Positions 1 to 10,990 of a DNA stretch of 64,000 bases are shown piece after piece. The stretch covers positions 4,567,528 to 4,631,527 of the forward strand of contig NC_045140.1 in NCBI RefSeq assembly GCF_008831285.2. Direction: 5' to 3'. The notes beneath the pieces were generated by a model. That model was not told the DNA's origin. It saw only the letters and a list, made by a program, of their open reading frames with translations, and searched no databases. A program made the translations under genes and the position numbers. The first letter of the stretch is position 1. Each line of letters starts with the position of its first letter. Source of the DNA: Nymphaea colorata. Taxonomy: Eukaryota > Streptophyta > Magnoliopsida > Nymphaeales > Nymphaeaceae.

Positions 1-640
1 ACTCCTCTCTTTCTCATTACCCCCTACGACCCATATGCCAAGGGGTCGGATTTTGTTCATGGGTATTCTTTAGCTCTATGGTGTGGTGTGAATTGTGAAG
101 TATCTTGTGGGCTTTGGCTCAACATACTGGACTGTGATGCATCCATTTTGAAGTCCGGGAAGCACAATGATAGACTTGACGGTACCCAAGGATACCGTTC
201 TTCGTTTGAGCAGTGTGAATGTTGCATTTGACCGGGAATTGATCGGACCGGCTTTGTTCTCCAAGGGAAGGTGAGACATGAGACGGTTGAAGATCTATGG
301 TGTGGGATGTGTGTGAAAGTGGTATGTGATCACTTGGGGTATGGTATCAAGAGCGGTATGCCATACATACAAAAGACGTGCCGACGGTGAAACTGAGCAA
401 GAGATCCAGATGGAGCGTACCATGGAAGGTACCAGCCTCCTCGAGGTGGGAGTTTTATTCTTCCAATCAGTGACGTTGCCTCAGTCCGCAGTCACTGCAG
501 AAGAACGCTTTGAGGATATGGCAAAACTGGTGAGAGAGGAGCTCGGACGCACTGACCCGAGCTTTGCTCGAACCGCGGATGCCAAGGAGGAGTGCTTGTG
601 GGTGCAAAGTTTTATGCATACCAAGCAGTGAAGTTGGGTA
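1..640. other. GC-richer segment with unassigned open frames
   Basis: This stretch is clearly richer in G+C than the following kilobase and carries open frames on both strands (plus 326-631, 101 codons; minus 76-279, 67 codons). I do not recognise either product. The plus-strand frame has an acidic, helix-like C-terminal part (around FEDMAKLVREEL) but no domain I can name. It could be the end of a gene or transposon lying left of the window, or decayed coding DNA. Support for a real gene is weak. Confidence 0.2.
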
Positions 641-1789
641 TGATTTGGTACCAACTTTTTTGATTAATATAGTTGCTAAAATGATAATGGTGCATATGGT
701 TGAAGGGGCTTTACTTGTATTGCAAGTGCATGGATCGGACCGGATATTTGGTCTTGCCGTTCAATTCAAGAATGTGACAAGTCTTTTTTGGTGTTTCTGT
801 TAGGGATTTAAAGGAGTCGGGCTTAGACCCGATCCAGGAATTGCTAATTCCAACCAAATGGCATTATACATACTTGGGTTTGGACCCAGATTAAGAGTTT
901 GATGCACTTTTTTCGTGTTAAATTTATTTCCAATTTTGCAAATGTCATTGTGTTCAGATTTTATTCAGTTTCACATTTGATTCAGTTATAAACCCAAATT
1001 TTAATGAAATTTGTATTGCAAACCCTTTAACTTGCAATGAATCTTATTTTCTTTTGCAAACCGGAGGTTGTGAATTTAAAGTTAGAGACGAATCAGATTT
1101 GGATGGAGAATTCGGATTCAAATTCATATATAATATACTTTTCTTCATTTAAATTTGAACTCAAATATGTGAACATCCGATAAATTGGATAGTCCAATTC
1201 ATTGACATCCAAAGTAAATTGTCAGCTACGTGTGAAAACTGCTCAACGTCACGAGATCCAAAAAGAGATCAGTGGGACAAAATGAACAAAGACGACTTTG
1301 GGACAGGTTGTGTTTGCATCGACCAGTGGAACAAATATGTCCGCTGTTTGATTAATTTCCCATCTGTGGAATGTGCACTTTTCCTGGACCGTGAATCAAA
1401 CATCCTCTTAGTACCAATTGAAGAAGGGATTCTCTTATCTTTGTGCCTTATGACGAAAGGACAGTTTTACGTGCTCAACAATATGACTCACAAATAAAAG
1501 TGAGTAGCCTTTCGTGGTGTCTAGAAGTTGGACAGAGCCTGAGCCATGAAAAAGACCTCGGGCTGGCCCCGGCCCAAGTCCAAATCTGGCAGGCCCTGGG
1601 GTATATTTTTAATTAAAATTTGTCCAGGCCAGCCTGCCAAAATGGGACATGGGCTGTCCGGGCCCAATGCCCACCCTTAGTGGTGTCACACGTAACACAA
1701 GAAGATGCAAGAGCAAGTGAACAAGTGTCTCTGTGCGGAACAAACACCACCACGGAACAGTCTATTCCCAGTTTGGAATGCTGTGAAGT
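641..1789. other. AT-rich intergenic DNA with repeat debris
   Basis: No gene is supported here. Positions about 1080-1210 are a dispersed repeat whose inverted relative lies near 50330-50430 (both contain the words for gaacatccgataaattgga in opposite orientation). Positions about 1540-1680 are GC-rich, with repeated GGGCTGGCCC and GGGCCCAATGCCCACCC words that look like the end of a plant MITE. The 92-codon frame at 1219-1497 begins at TTG and resembles no known protein. Confidence 0.4.
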
Positions 1790-2030
1790 GGATTCCACCT
1801 CAAATTGACAGACTTGTTGAAGGAACCAGTACTCCGGCTCCCTAATTACCAAGTCATTGAAGGCCAAAAGAGATGCTTCAGACACAACCCTTATAGTGGA
1901 ATGCTACTAGAGAATGACCATCCCATTGCCTACGAGCGATGAAAACTAAGCAACATCGAACAACATTACTCAGTGCATGAGAAGGAGATGAATGCCATAA
2001 TACGCACCTATTCCAAGGATTAAATGGACA
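1790..2030 (+). mobile_element. Ty3/gypsy retrotransposon RT/RNase H relic
   Basis: Conceptual translation in shifting frames gives pieces typical of the gypsy RT-RNase H junction: EPVLRLPNYQ, then GMLLENDHPIAYE, then KLSNIEQHYSVHEKEMNAI. The order matches the family (tether, RNase H start, HYS...EKE motif). Frameshifts and a stop split the pieces, so it is dead. No LTR was identified around it. Confidence 0.7.
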
Positions 2031-2959
2031 TTTGTTTCTTGGTGTTCCCTGGAACAGTATGCAAACATCCTCTAAAGGTATTCGAAGTCCTGTGGGAGAA
2101 AAACTCGAACTCGGCTCGTTTATAAATGAGTCAAGTTTTTTCGAGTGAGTTCGAGTCAAGCCTGAGTTGGCTTAACTAGTTGTGCAGCCCTACTTAGTGG
2201 GAAGTTAAATGTTGGATTCATGACAGACAGATTATTGATCCACTAACAGTTTATCTTCTTAACGGCGCTGGACTTCTTGTGGATAGGAAGGAAAATGCAA
2301 CAAGAGAAGGCTAATTAAGGTGAAGTGTCCATTGTCTTGATCTCCACCTTGAGTAAGGAAAGGAAATTAGGCCAAGCATGTACAAACTCTACGACTGGAC
2401 CAAGTTGAGGTCCACTCAAACTTCAGCCAGAAAAGCAAGTGGGTGCACAAGTGGAGCCAGCCTAGGCTGAGGCGGATTAGTGAGTTAGTCTAGTCTGGTT
2501 GCAAAACATCAAGAAGACAGGCCTCGACGAAGTACTACATAGAAAGCCAAGTAGACCCAGCCGAACTCGAACTCGAACTCAAACTCACCTGTTTTGTGTG
2601 AAGCTCTATTTGGGGTATAGGATGGTATATGTTACTCGATCTCTACAGGTAAGATTTCACTTGAGGGGCTTAGTCAGAAAATTTTGGTTACGGGGCACTA
2701 TGTATAAAATTTTAAATTGTTAAGGAGTATCAATATATAAATGAGATAAATTGCTTTGAAATATCAATATAAAAATGAGAAGATTTTTAGGGTCCACATA
2801 GACAATTGCCCACACCTCCCTTCACTGCAAGTCTACATAAAGACCGACCTACATGACGTGGAGCATTTGGCAAGGACACTAGATCACATAATTTAAAAAC
2901 ATTATGTTCTTACTTCAAGAAAGCATGATATAAGTATAGATATTATTCTTAAGTATGAC
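2031..2959. other. Intergenic, repeat-derived
   Basis: No gene is supported. Positions 2090-2200 contain repeated ACTCGAACTCGGCTCG-like words and a terminal GTTGTGCAGCCCTA, resembling the end of a plant MITE. Positions 2400-2600 may be further gypsy-derived DNA but show no recognisable motif. Confidence 0.3.
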
Positions 2960-3100
2960 AACCAATCACCAGATGTCAAACGCTAAAAAGGATCTGTTGA
3001 TCACATCTATCAGCCTTCTAAAGCCTGGTCGACCTTCAATCTTTGGAAAGCACACACTGCATTGTCTCAACCTCCCCATTCTCAGGAGGATGGTGCGATG
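2960..3100 (-). mobile_element. LINE reverse transcriptase fragment (C-terminal part)
   Basis: The minus strand encodes CFPKIEGRPGFRRLIDVINRS. This is a decayed form of the plant LINE (L1-clade) block that normally reads C-P-K-x-E-G-G-L-G-x-R-x-L-x-D-V-N-x-x-F/L, just upstream of the zinc-binding tail. Only some 40-60 codons can be recognised. Confidence 0.55.
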
Positions 3101-3448
3101 GATGCATGGAGTGAGGGTTGGTAGACAGTCAATTTTCATTTTGATGTCCTGTACCATTAATTCCTACGGAGGCGAGGAGATGAGGGAAGGACACCAATGT
3201 GTAAGTTGAAACCTAGGAAAGTTTCACTTTTAACACCTTTTTTTATGTCCATTTGGTATCCAGAATATTGCAAGTCTTTGAATTAAACTATTAAATTAGA
3301 AAAACAATTATAGACCTGAATTAAGCTTGACTTGAAGTTGGCTCTGCTCGTTACCCGTCCAGTATGCTTATTACACCTTCCACATGTCAGATGGTTGTAT
3401 TCATTCTGACAGTGCAAGTCTAATGCAAATAGTTACTGAAAGTTTTAC

Positions 3449-3631
3449 CTACAAAATTTGAGCACTGTTTGCAAAGTTCTCAATAGTCAAGTTCCAAAAT
3501 TTATAAAATCTGGTGCAGATTGCAAATGTGTGATCCAGATCCTCTTGACACCCCCAGCAGTAATGCTTAATCTGATTGCACACTCTTGGTGCATGCATGG
3601 TCATGGAATGGAGAAAGTACCCCACTAACAT
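3449..3631 (-). mobile_element. LINE zinc-binding (zf-RVT) fragment
   Basis: The minus-strand frame contains HYCWGCQEDLDHTFAIC followed by FYKFWN. This matches the zinc-binding pattern C-x2-C-x4-E-D-x2-H-x-F-x2-C...W found at the C terminus of plant LINE reverse transcriptases. It lies upstream (in the minus direction) of the RT block at 2960-3100, the reverse of the order in an intact element, so the two are separate or rearranged fragments. Confidence 0.6.
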
Positions 3632-3895
3632 TTCACACTGATTTCAATATACATCTTCCTGAAAATAAAAGAAAAGGAACATATAAAAATAAAAAATAAG
3701 AAAAACTTTAAAATTACTTACACAATAAACAAATCTTTGAAACAATAGCTGTTAAGATTATATATATATATATATGATTTGCGGATTTCTTTATTTGGGT
3801 TTTTACGGATAAATCCTTTCATTTTTCAAAAGATACTGCTTCATGCATTATATCAAATGGTGCTTAATCATTTCACCCAAGAGGTTTTCTGCTCT

Positions 3896-3926
<31 letters not shown>

Positions 3927-4480
3927 CATAGACTAGCTAATATGCACAAACCATTTCATGATCAAACAATTTCTATAAAAGATACATGAAGTAATTCGAA
4001 AGAATTATAATGGGCCGCCTAAGAAATGAGTGATTAGCAAATCACAGCTCAACTTTTAATTTCATCAGTTAGCCACTCAACATTTCTAGCAAAGAGTTCA
4101 ACACCCGTCTTTCGACGAAAACATTAAAATGAATTAGTGAATTACAAAAATGCCCCTTAATCAAATTATTTCAAGACAAAAATTAAATAAAACATAACAA
4201 ACCATCTCCTTCATCCGATGGGAGGGAAGTGAAAAGTATTATAGGGAATGGGACTTACCAAAAAACAAGATCCGAGATTCGATGTACACTCTAATCCTCT
4301 TTAGAGAAATTGGCCTAATCCTCATGCCCAAATTAAGGGAATTTAGAGGCATTATAGAAAAGTAGGTTGAAGAAATGATTCACCACAAAAACAACTGATT
4401 TTTTCTGGAAAACTGGTCGGTGTTGTGAGCTCATACATTGATAGAAATACAACACAAAACGCTATATTTTCCAGCAAAAT
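3632..4480. other. AT-rich intergenic DNA with short microsatellites
   Basis: No gene is visible. It contains a (TA)n run near 3760-3775 and an (AC)n run at about 3897-3924. Confidence 0.5.
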
Positions 4481-4489
4481 CCAGTTTGA

Positions 4490-5001
4490 GAATAATGACA
4501 GGAATCCAATCTATTGTGACACATCCTAATCATGGAAAGAGAAATGACACACACTAACTAACATGGAAAGAAACATGCTGAAGACCATGACAACGGAGAT
4601 CAACCATGTCATGCAAAGGGCACACCATCAAACCAGCACTGTTATGTGCAGGGCATGCCACCTGATTAGCAATGTCATGTGAACGGCACGTCATCTGACA
4701 CATGTGTTGATCAGCAATGTCATGTGATGGGCATGCCATTCGACACACGCACAGTACTTAATCATAATAGCCTATTGCGAGAGAATGGAAAGTATAGTAA
4801 ACTTGAAAGAAGCTTAGAATTGTAACCTATGTAAAAGAAAAGAGCTAGTCAGTAATAATGGAATAGTTACTGCTATATAGCTGATCTCTACACATTGAAC
4901 TTGCTGAAGAGAGACAGAGAAAAAAAAAAAAAACCAGCCGAACCACATTAACTCTCTCTAGCCTTTATTCCTTGTTTTGTTCCCTTCTTCTTTTCACTTT
5001 A
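4490..5001 (+). mobile_element. Ty1/copia LTR (inferred limits)
   Basis: The segment ends directly before a copia-type primer-binding site and carries LTR-like features: a TATATAG promoter-like word near 4875, an A-run, and a pyrimidine-rich 3' end. Positions about 4570-4750 hold three to four degenerate tandem units containing GTCATGTGAnGGGCATGCCA, which would sit in the U3 region. The left border is inferred and no partner LTR was found. Confidence 0.45.
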
Positions 5002-5012
5002 TGGTATCAGAG
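5002..5012 (+). mobile_element. Retrotransposon primer-binding site (tRNA-iMet type)
   Basis: TGGTATCAGAG matches the 3' end complement of plant initiator methionine tRNA used by Ty1/copia elements. It precedes the gag-like start codon by about 20 bases. Confidence 0.7.
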
Positions 5013-5030
5013 TTCCTTCTTGAACCTCGC

Positions 5031-5560
5031 ATGGCTGACTCAAGCTCTGCATCATCACATCATACCAAATTTTCCTATTCTTCGACTCAATATCATCAGG
5101 TTCATGTCTATCAAGTTGACACATTCAAACAATCTTTTATGGTGGCTTGATGAAAGCCAGAACCTGCAATTATTTATTTATCGCAGCAGCAATGCTCCTC
5201 TACCAAATATAACCACCAAAACTAGTCGATGAGACAATCCAAAGTATGTTGCTTGTAGGAATTCCATCTGATGAGGTAGTAAGATTTGTTCTGTTGGACT
5301 TGAAACAATATGTCAAGGATGGTCCACACTTAAAAAGAGCTTTCCCGACTCTCAAGAACAAGTGCTTTCTTTTGCAAAAACTTTTAAAGAAAGGATCTCA
5401 AAAACTTGCACAATATATATACAATTTTAAGAATACTTGTGATGAGCTGGCTGCCATTGGAAAGCTAGCGGGTTTTAGAAATATGGTCTTCTTTCCGGTT
5501 AATGGCCTTGGTCATGGTTACGAGGCCTTTATACTACCATGATGAAGCCATCTAACTGGA
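5031..5560 (+). pseudogene. Ty1/copia gag remnant
   Basis: The frame opens with MADSSSASS at 5031, a typical copia gag start just after the primer-binding site. It continues in other frames as MSIKLTHSNNLLWW (the family's I-x-L-K-L-x-x-x-N-Y-L-L-W block), then a UBN2-like helical segment (KKGSQKLAQYIYNFKNTCDELAAIG) and NGLGHGYEAF (usually L-G-L-G-x-E-Y-x-x-F). The frame changes and the lack of pol show it is dead. A (GA)n run follows at about 5639-5682. Confidence 0.65.
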
Positions 5561-5638
5561 GTCATGTTCAAATTGCTTCAAGAGAATGAGATAGTCTCTA
5601 GTGGAGAACTAATTGGTTACAAAAGTCAAGTATATATA

Positions 5639-5682
<44 letters not shown>
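5639..5682. repeat. (GA)n microsatellite
   Basis: An uninterrupted GA dinucleotide run of over 40 bases. Confidence 0.95.
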
Positions 5683-5683
<1 letters not shown>

Positions 5684-5849
5684 TGCAAGATTGTTGCTTT
5701 TATTCTTTGTGGAACTAAAGTTTGCAATATCAATCGGAAGAAGAATGTTAAGACTGCCTCCGATTCATTAATCTGCTTGCAGTTAATTTGTACGTTTCGG
5801 CTCAGACTTCCACATTGTTTGGCAAGTACCAAATCTAGAGTCCTTTTCA

Positions 5850-6940
5850 AAAATGATAGGATTACAAAAGTTGCCGATGTCCAAACTTTTAAAATTTATA
5901 TGTCATAAAATCTTGTCTATATATCTAACATGCAAAGTTTCTCCTGTTTATGTGTGGCAATATTGCACCGCAATACTCATTGCCATAGAGTGAGTCAAAA
6001 CCTCACCCCTTCCTCATGCAACCATAGTTCAAGGTTGTGCCGGTGTCTACTACCTAATGTGAGCATATATGTCATACTTGGATAGAAAAAAAAAACACTT
6101 AAAAGACTTTCACAGATGCATAAATTTGCATCAATAAATAGCAATAGCGACATCCAGGTCGTTTGTCGGTAAAAAATGATATTGACGTCTAGTTATATGT
6201 CAGTAAAAAATTTTACCGACGTTTATGTCCATTGTTGGTATAGTTTTTACCGACGGCTTGTAAAATGTTGAAAATAAATAATTATTACTAGTTACTACAG
6301 ACATGATTGGACATCGGTAATAGTCAATATTAACTTACGTGTAGACCACACCGATGATTATTACTACATATTATAGTAGTAGGATCAGAATTTTGGTTTA
6401 TACCTTACACCCAAGGTCCAAGGCTGTATCGCTGTTTGGTGTGAGTTCAATATATGTCAGGTAGGACAATGCACTCCTATGACTTTAAGGGCAGCTAACA
6501 GTCACCATTTAGAAGAACTGATATATAGAAAGAGGTAAGTGCCTACTCATGCAAGTTGCAAGTGATGGAAAGGGATCCTTAGCTAACAGTCCATCTCACA
6601 CCCTGCACCTGCCTTTCCACTACCTCAAACATGATCGTCCCCATCATTGATGTTATTAATTTCAGTATGTTTCCCATACACATTGTATAGAAACTACACC
6701 AACACAATAAGGACATGCGTGCTTGCTTCCCTGGTTCAAGATCTAAAATCAGTATTATATGAAACCTACTGTTTAAAAAAATAATAAATATCAGCACTAA
6801 GCAGCAGCGTGCATGGATCTGAGGTCCATGCTGCCACTTTAGAGCTAGAGTTTGAGCTCCAATGTAGTGGGGGAGCAAAAAAAAATAAGTGATTTTTGAG
6901 GGTAAATTTGGTTTTTTATACAAAGTTTACATTTTTATGA
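5850..6940. repeat. Upstream module R1 (orphan copy)
   Basis: First copy of a module repeated at about 10030-10990 (R2), 12505-13100 (R3), 19500-20000 (R4) and 20500-21010 (R5). Shared landmarks include GGGCAGCTAACAGTCACC, ATGGAAAGGGATCC, CCCATCATTGATGTTATTAA, ACAATAAGGACATGC and GGTCCATGCTGCC. R2 and R3 lie upstream of BAHD copies A and B, and R4 lies upstream of D. R1 has no BAHD sequence on its left, where copia debris is found instead. The function of the module is unknown; it is probably flanking DNA carried along in tandem duplication. Confidence 0.8.
6110..6370. mobile_element. MITE-like insertion inside module R1
   Basis: The segment is full of short inverted words (ACCGACGT / TGTCGGTA, TTTACCGACG / CGTCAGTAAAA), as in plant DNA-transposon MITEs. 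A shorter relative sits at the matching place in R2 (about 10220-10400), so the insertion came before that duplication. Confidence 0.5.
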
Positions 6941-7129
6941 TATTATAGAATTTTAGATCTAGATCCAATCTTCGACTAGATTACTGGAGTCCTGACAAGA
7001 AGTTGACTATTTTGTGCATATTCATCATAGAGTATCATATTTAACTGTGCTAATCCATGTTTTCAGTGCAGTTAAAGTGTTTTTTGATATCTTTAGCATC
7101 GAATCCACAGGTTTAGGCTGCTAAATTTG

Positions 7130-7899
7130 GTGATTCTCTGGCAAGTCTTAGTGTAATAGGCATTTTAAGATTTTATAACCGTTATGCAATAGTTTAGGGC
7201 ATTTCATAATTTTTCTATGACTCACCGTAGTGTCATGTCCTAGCAATGTACTAACATGCTAGTTTTCTAATGTTTTAAGTGATTTTTCTCATCGGGTTAG
7301 ATTCATTTGTAGTTCACTTTGCTTTTGCTTGAAATTTTTATCATTTTAATTTACAATTTATTGTTTTATCTAGAGTTGTGCTATGCATAGTGTTGGTTTG
7401 CCTTTGCTTGCTTTAGAAATTATTCATGTTCTTTTCTATTTTACTTGTGGTATTAACTAGTTTGCTATCTCTTTTCTGTGTACTCGGGGTTTTTGTTCCC
7501 ACCGCTTGAATGAGTTAAAGTTGAAGATTTAATTCTTGATTTGCTAGAGCTCCTCTAGAAGCAATAATTAGGATTTATTTTCTTATTTTATTTTTTTTGA
7601 AAGCTTGTCGTATCCTCACTTGTATTAACGTGCCAGTACCTGCACCATGTACCCATGTGATATAGCTACAAATTTAGCTTAATTGGCTTTATCATGTCAA
7701 CAAATGATCATGTTAAAATTTCACTATGAATTGAAACATATGATAACCACACAAGAAAGATACCAAATCATATGATCACCACAATTCACTGAAGTTGTCC
7801 ATAGAACAACATGGGGACTACCTAAACAAGTGAAAGTAGAAAGCGTGAAAGAGAGCATTACGTTTAACAACATTCACTAGGTTTGGCATACAAGTACTC
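7130..7899. repeat. 3' flank of BAHD copy A, duplicated
   Basis: The sequence from TGTAATAGGCATTTTAAGATTTTATAA onward is repeated at 14270-14790, and 7600-7899 matches about 15470-15750. Both copies lie downstream of a minus-strand BAHD copy (A and C). This shows that the duplicated unit included at least 0.75 kb of 3' flank. No gene is seen in it. Confidence 0.8.
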
Positions 7900-9201
7900 C
7901 TAATCTAAATAATACAGTCCATCTATGAAGGATCCCATGTCCTTGTCAAAGAGAGAAACAAAGACATCAACATCTCCAATGCCAGTGAAGGAAGGCACGA
8001 TATGCAAGAACCCTTCTACTCTCACATACGAAGTTACAAAGAGGTGAGGGGGGTTTGTACCAAAGTCCATCTCATAGAAGGGGATTCTCATCCAGGAGGA
8101 CACTTTCAAGTCGGGGCTCAACACCACGTCTCCCCCACACGCTCTTGGCACTAGCCCTTCCATCTTTTCCTTCAAGTTTGAGAAGTCTATGAATGACCTG
8201 AAGTAGTCATCATCGACTCGAGCCACTGCATCATGTATGAGCCTAGCTGCATGCACCACTGGCTTGCACAAGAGGTCTTTCACCTTAGAATGAGGCCAAG
8301 CCCACAGCACTACATTTCCCAAGTACCTCATGGGCACAGTAGGTTTCCTCATTCTAAAGCGACCGTTCACTGCAATCCTTATTTTTGTAGTCAACTCCCC
8401 TTCTAGATTCCTAACACGGGTGATCTTCCTCCATAGGTGGGCAGTAAGGCACTCAAAAGTAGTGTACGGCTTATCACAAGGATTGTCACCAGAGGCTTTG
8501 GACTTGAGTTTCTCTAAAAATGCAGAAGGGAAGTGTGCCCTTTCCATCACAATAGTGTGTTGTAGTTCTTGGTGCTTAGCCTTTCCTTGATGGGCCATAT
8601 ACTCAATGTTGCTATGTTCAAACTGACAGAAAGGAGGGTTGCGAGGGATGAAGATGGAGCGGTCATGTAGTGGCAGAGGTTGAACAGGGAGGCCGTCTCG
8701 CACAGTTTGGCCCCATGCTACGAAGAAATAGCTGGCCGCAAGCCCATCCGAGACTGCGTGGTGCGTGGTGATGCCCACCACCATAGAACCACAAGCAAAC
8801 CTGGTAAGCTGCACCTGAGCCAACTCCTCTATGCCCGTGATATCTGGGTGCAGGTCAAGGTAGTATGGAGATGGCTTGTCGATGGAGCTACCGAGAGGGG
8901 AGTCAGAGGTAGCTTCGATGAAGCGCATACCCTTGTCATTGAGAAGGATGCATTGGTGGCCATTGTCATTGAAAATGAGGCGGCCGGCAAACTCTCTGTA
9001 CTCAGCAAGAACCCGGCGGAGCCCTTGCTCGATGGCTTCGTTTGATGGGTTGGGTGGTCTGTAGGCATACAAGATGCCAATATGGGTCTGATTTGTGACG
9101 GTATCGAAGGGGCTTAGAGGCATCAAGACGTTGGTAGGAGGTTGGATTGGGGTTTGATAGCTTGGCTTGAGGAGCCTTGAGCTGTTTCTATTGATCTTCA
9201 T
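7900..9201 (-). CDS. BAHD acyltransferase, agmatine/tryptamine hydroxycinnamoyltransferase-like (copy A, intact)
   Basis: A 433-residue single-exon protein, the usual size for the family. BAHD enzymes move an acyl group from a CoA thioester to an amine or alcohol in the cytosol. The catalytic HXXXD is H148-A-V-S-D152 in TTHHAVSDG. The second family motif, normally DFGWG, reads D379-F-G-T-N383. The N terminus (MKINRNSSRLLKP), the ILLND...RFIEA block and FACGSMVVG most resemble agmatine coumaroyltransferase/tryptamine hydroxycinnamoyltransferase relatives that make phenolamides. The acceptor amine is not readable from sequence. I chose the ATG at 9201 because copies C and D start at the same residue; the frame is open 24 codons further (9273). 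It is the only intact member of the array. Confidence 0.9.
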   Translation of the reverse strand: MKINRNSSRLLKPSYQTPIQPPTNVLMPLSPFDTVTNQTHIGILYAYRPPNPSNEAIEQGLRRVLAEYREFAGRLIFNDNGHQCILLNDKGMRFIEATSDSPLGSSIDKPSPYYLDLHPDITGIEELAQVQLTRFACGSMVVGITTHHAVSDGLAASYFFVAWGQTVRDGLPVQPLPLHDRSIFIPRNPPFCQFEHSNIEYMAHQGKAKHQELQHTIVMERAHFPSAFLEKLKSKASGDNPCDKPYTTFECLTAHLWRKITRVRNLEGELTTKIRIAVNGRFRMRKPTVPMRYLGNVVLWAWPHSKVKDLLCKPVVHAARLIHDAVARVDDDYFRSFIDFSNLKEKMEGLVPRACGGDVVLSPDLKVSSWMRIPFYEMDFGTNPPHLFVTSYVRVEGFLHIVPSFTGIGDVDVFVSLFDKDMGSFIDGLYYLD

Positions 9202-10029
9202 TTTCTGTTGCCTCGGACCTGGTGATGGCGGGGAGGAAGATGTGCTATAAACTAGGCGATTGGGCCATTCCATCAGTCAACGTTGAATAAATGTAAATGA
9301 AGAGTGAGTTGTGTGAGCTGCTCGGTACGTGCAAGACCTATACGTCAAGGCATATAATCAGCTTCTAGTTAGTCTTCTATTTTTTTTTTTTTTGGTTTTT
9401 TTCTCTACAACAGCGAGAATGACTGTATGTAGGATCCAATATCCCAGAGTGTCATGTCTTAAATAATGATGATGACACTTTACTTCCATTTAATTTAATT
9501 ATGGGCTTTGGTACCATAATAAACAAGGTTCACCATCTTGATCTTTCTTCTCCATTTATTTAAAACAAATTTTCTTTTTTATAATTTAGAAATATAAATT
9601 CCTAATAAGCAGGGGACTGATACATAAAATTTATATATTTACGTAAAAGAAAAGAAGCATATGCACCTAAAACGTAACCGCAATTCTTCCACCTACCAGT
9701 AAAACCCAAACATGAATATCTTTGGTTCTAAGAACTACACCTTGCTTCAATTCACAGAACATAATAAGTTGATTGACTTAAGAATCGGCTATCCTCAAGA
9801 TTCCTATCTACTTGTAGCCAATGAGGCTCTGAAAATAGATATCGTTTTTGGATTTCGTTTTCACCAAGACTGTGAAGAAACTCTTCACAACCTACCATTT
9901 GTAGAAGGTGGACATTTTTCTTTACTTGATTTGACGGCTGTATCGTTCTTCTGTGAAAATTAAAATGGATACCGATACGCACACCACGAGGAAACATGAT
10001 ATGGCATTCTGACCTGGAATGCGGAATGT
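9202..10029. other. Upstream region of BAHD copy A
   Basis: This is the promoter side of copy A. TATTTAAG on the minus strand near 9459-9467 lies in a context shared with the upstream flanks of copies C and D (about 17795-17812 and 18545-18560), and an ATTATATG word lies near 9350. Either could be the core promoter; neither is certain. The 83-codon frame at 9712-9963 resembles nothing known. Confidence 0.4.
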
Positions 10030-10990
10030 GCGTGTTGTTTAGATATGCATAGTGTCACCTGTTTTTGTGTGGCAATATTGCACCAAACTACTCATTGCCG
10101 TAGAGTGAGTCAAAACCTCACCCCTTCCTCTTGCAACTATTGTTCAAGGTTGTGTCGGTGTCAACTACCTAATGTGAGCCCAATATATGTCAGGCTTGGA
10201 TAGGGAAAAAAAAACTTAAAAGTCATTCACCGATGCATAAATTTGCATCGATAAATAGTAATAGCGATGTCCAGGTGGTTTGTCGATAAAAAAATGTTAC
10301 TGACGTTTAGTTATATGTCAGTAAATAATTTTACCGATGGACAAATAATTATTACTATGACGTGATTGGACATCAATAATAGTCAATATTTACTTACGTG
10401 CAAAATTTTGGTTTATACCTTACACCCAAGGTTCAACGCTGTATCGGTGTTTGGTGTGAGTTCAATATATGTTAGGTAGGACAATGCACTCCTATGACTT
10501 TAAGGGCAGCTAACAGTCACCATTTAGAAGAACTGATATATAGAAAGAGGTAAGTGCCTACTCATGCAAGTTGCAAGTGATGGAAAGGGATCCTTAGCTA
10601 ACAGTCCATCTCACACCCTGCACCTGCCTTTCCACTACCTCAAACAATGATCGTCCCCATCATTGATGTTATTAACTTCAGTAAGTTTCCCATACACATT
10701 ATATAGCAACTAAACCAACACAATAAGGACATGCGTGCTTGCTTCCCTGGTTCGAGATCTAAAATCAGTAATATAAGAAATCTACTGTTTAAACAAATAA
10801 TGAATATCAGCACTAAGCAGCAGTGTGCATGGATCTGAGGTCCAAATAATGAATATCAGCACTAAGCAGCAGTGTGCATGGATCTGAGGTCCATGCTGCC
10901 ACTTTAGAACTAATAATTTGAGGTACAATGCAGTGGCGGAGCCAAAAAAATTGTTTGGAGAGGTGTCCATTTAAAAGTACTCATATATGG
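10030..10990. repeat. Upstream module R2
   Basis: It matches R1 over most of its length, including the MITE-like part in shortened form. It contains its own 49-bp direct tandem duplication (copies begin at 10795 and 10844, each containing GAATATCAGCACTAAGCAG). The right end (about 10925-10990) runs into the GGCGGAGCC-type repeat also seen at 12978-13045. Confidence 0.8.

Noticed and set aside
4540-4750. CRISPR-like array
   Set aside because: The units are degenerate and directly tandem without uniform spacers, and this is plant nuclear DNA; LTR repeats explain it.
8330-9080. Plus-strand and alternative minus-strand frames of 62-121 codons across the BAHD gene
   Set aside because: They are shadows of the intact minus-strand gene and encode nothing recognisable.
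9202-9273. 24 extra N-terminal codons of BAHD copy A
   Set aside because: The frame is open to 9273, but copies C and D start at the MKIN codon and the family begins there, so the ATG at 9201 is preferred.
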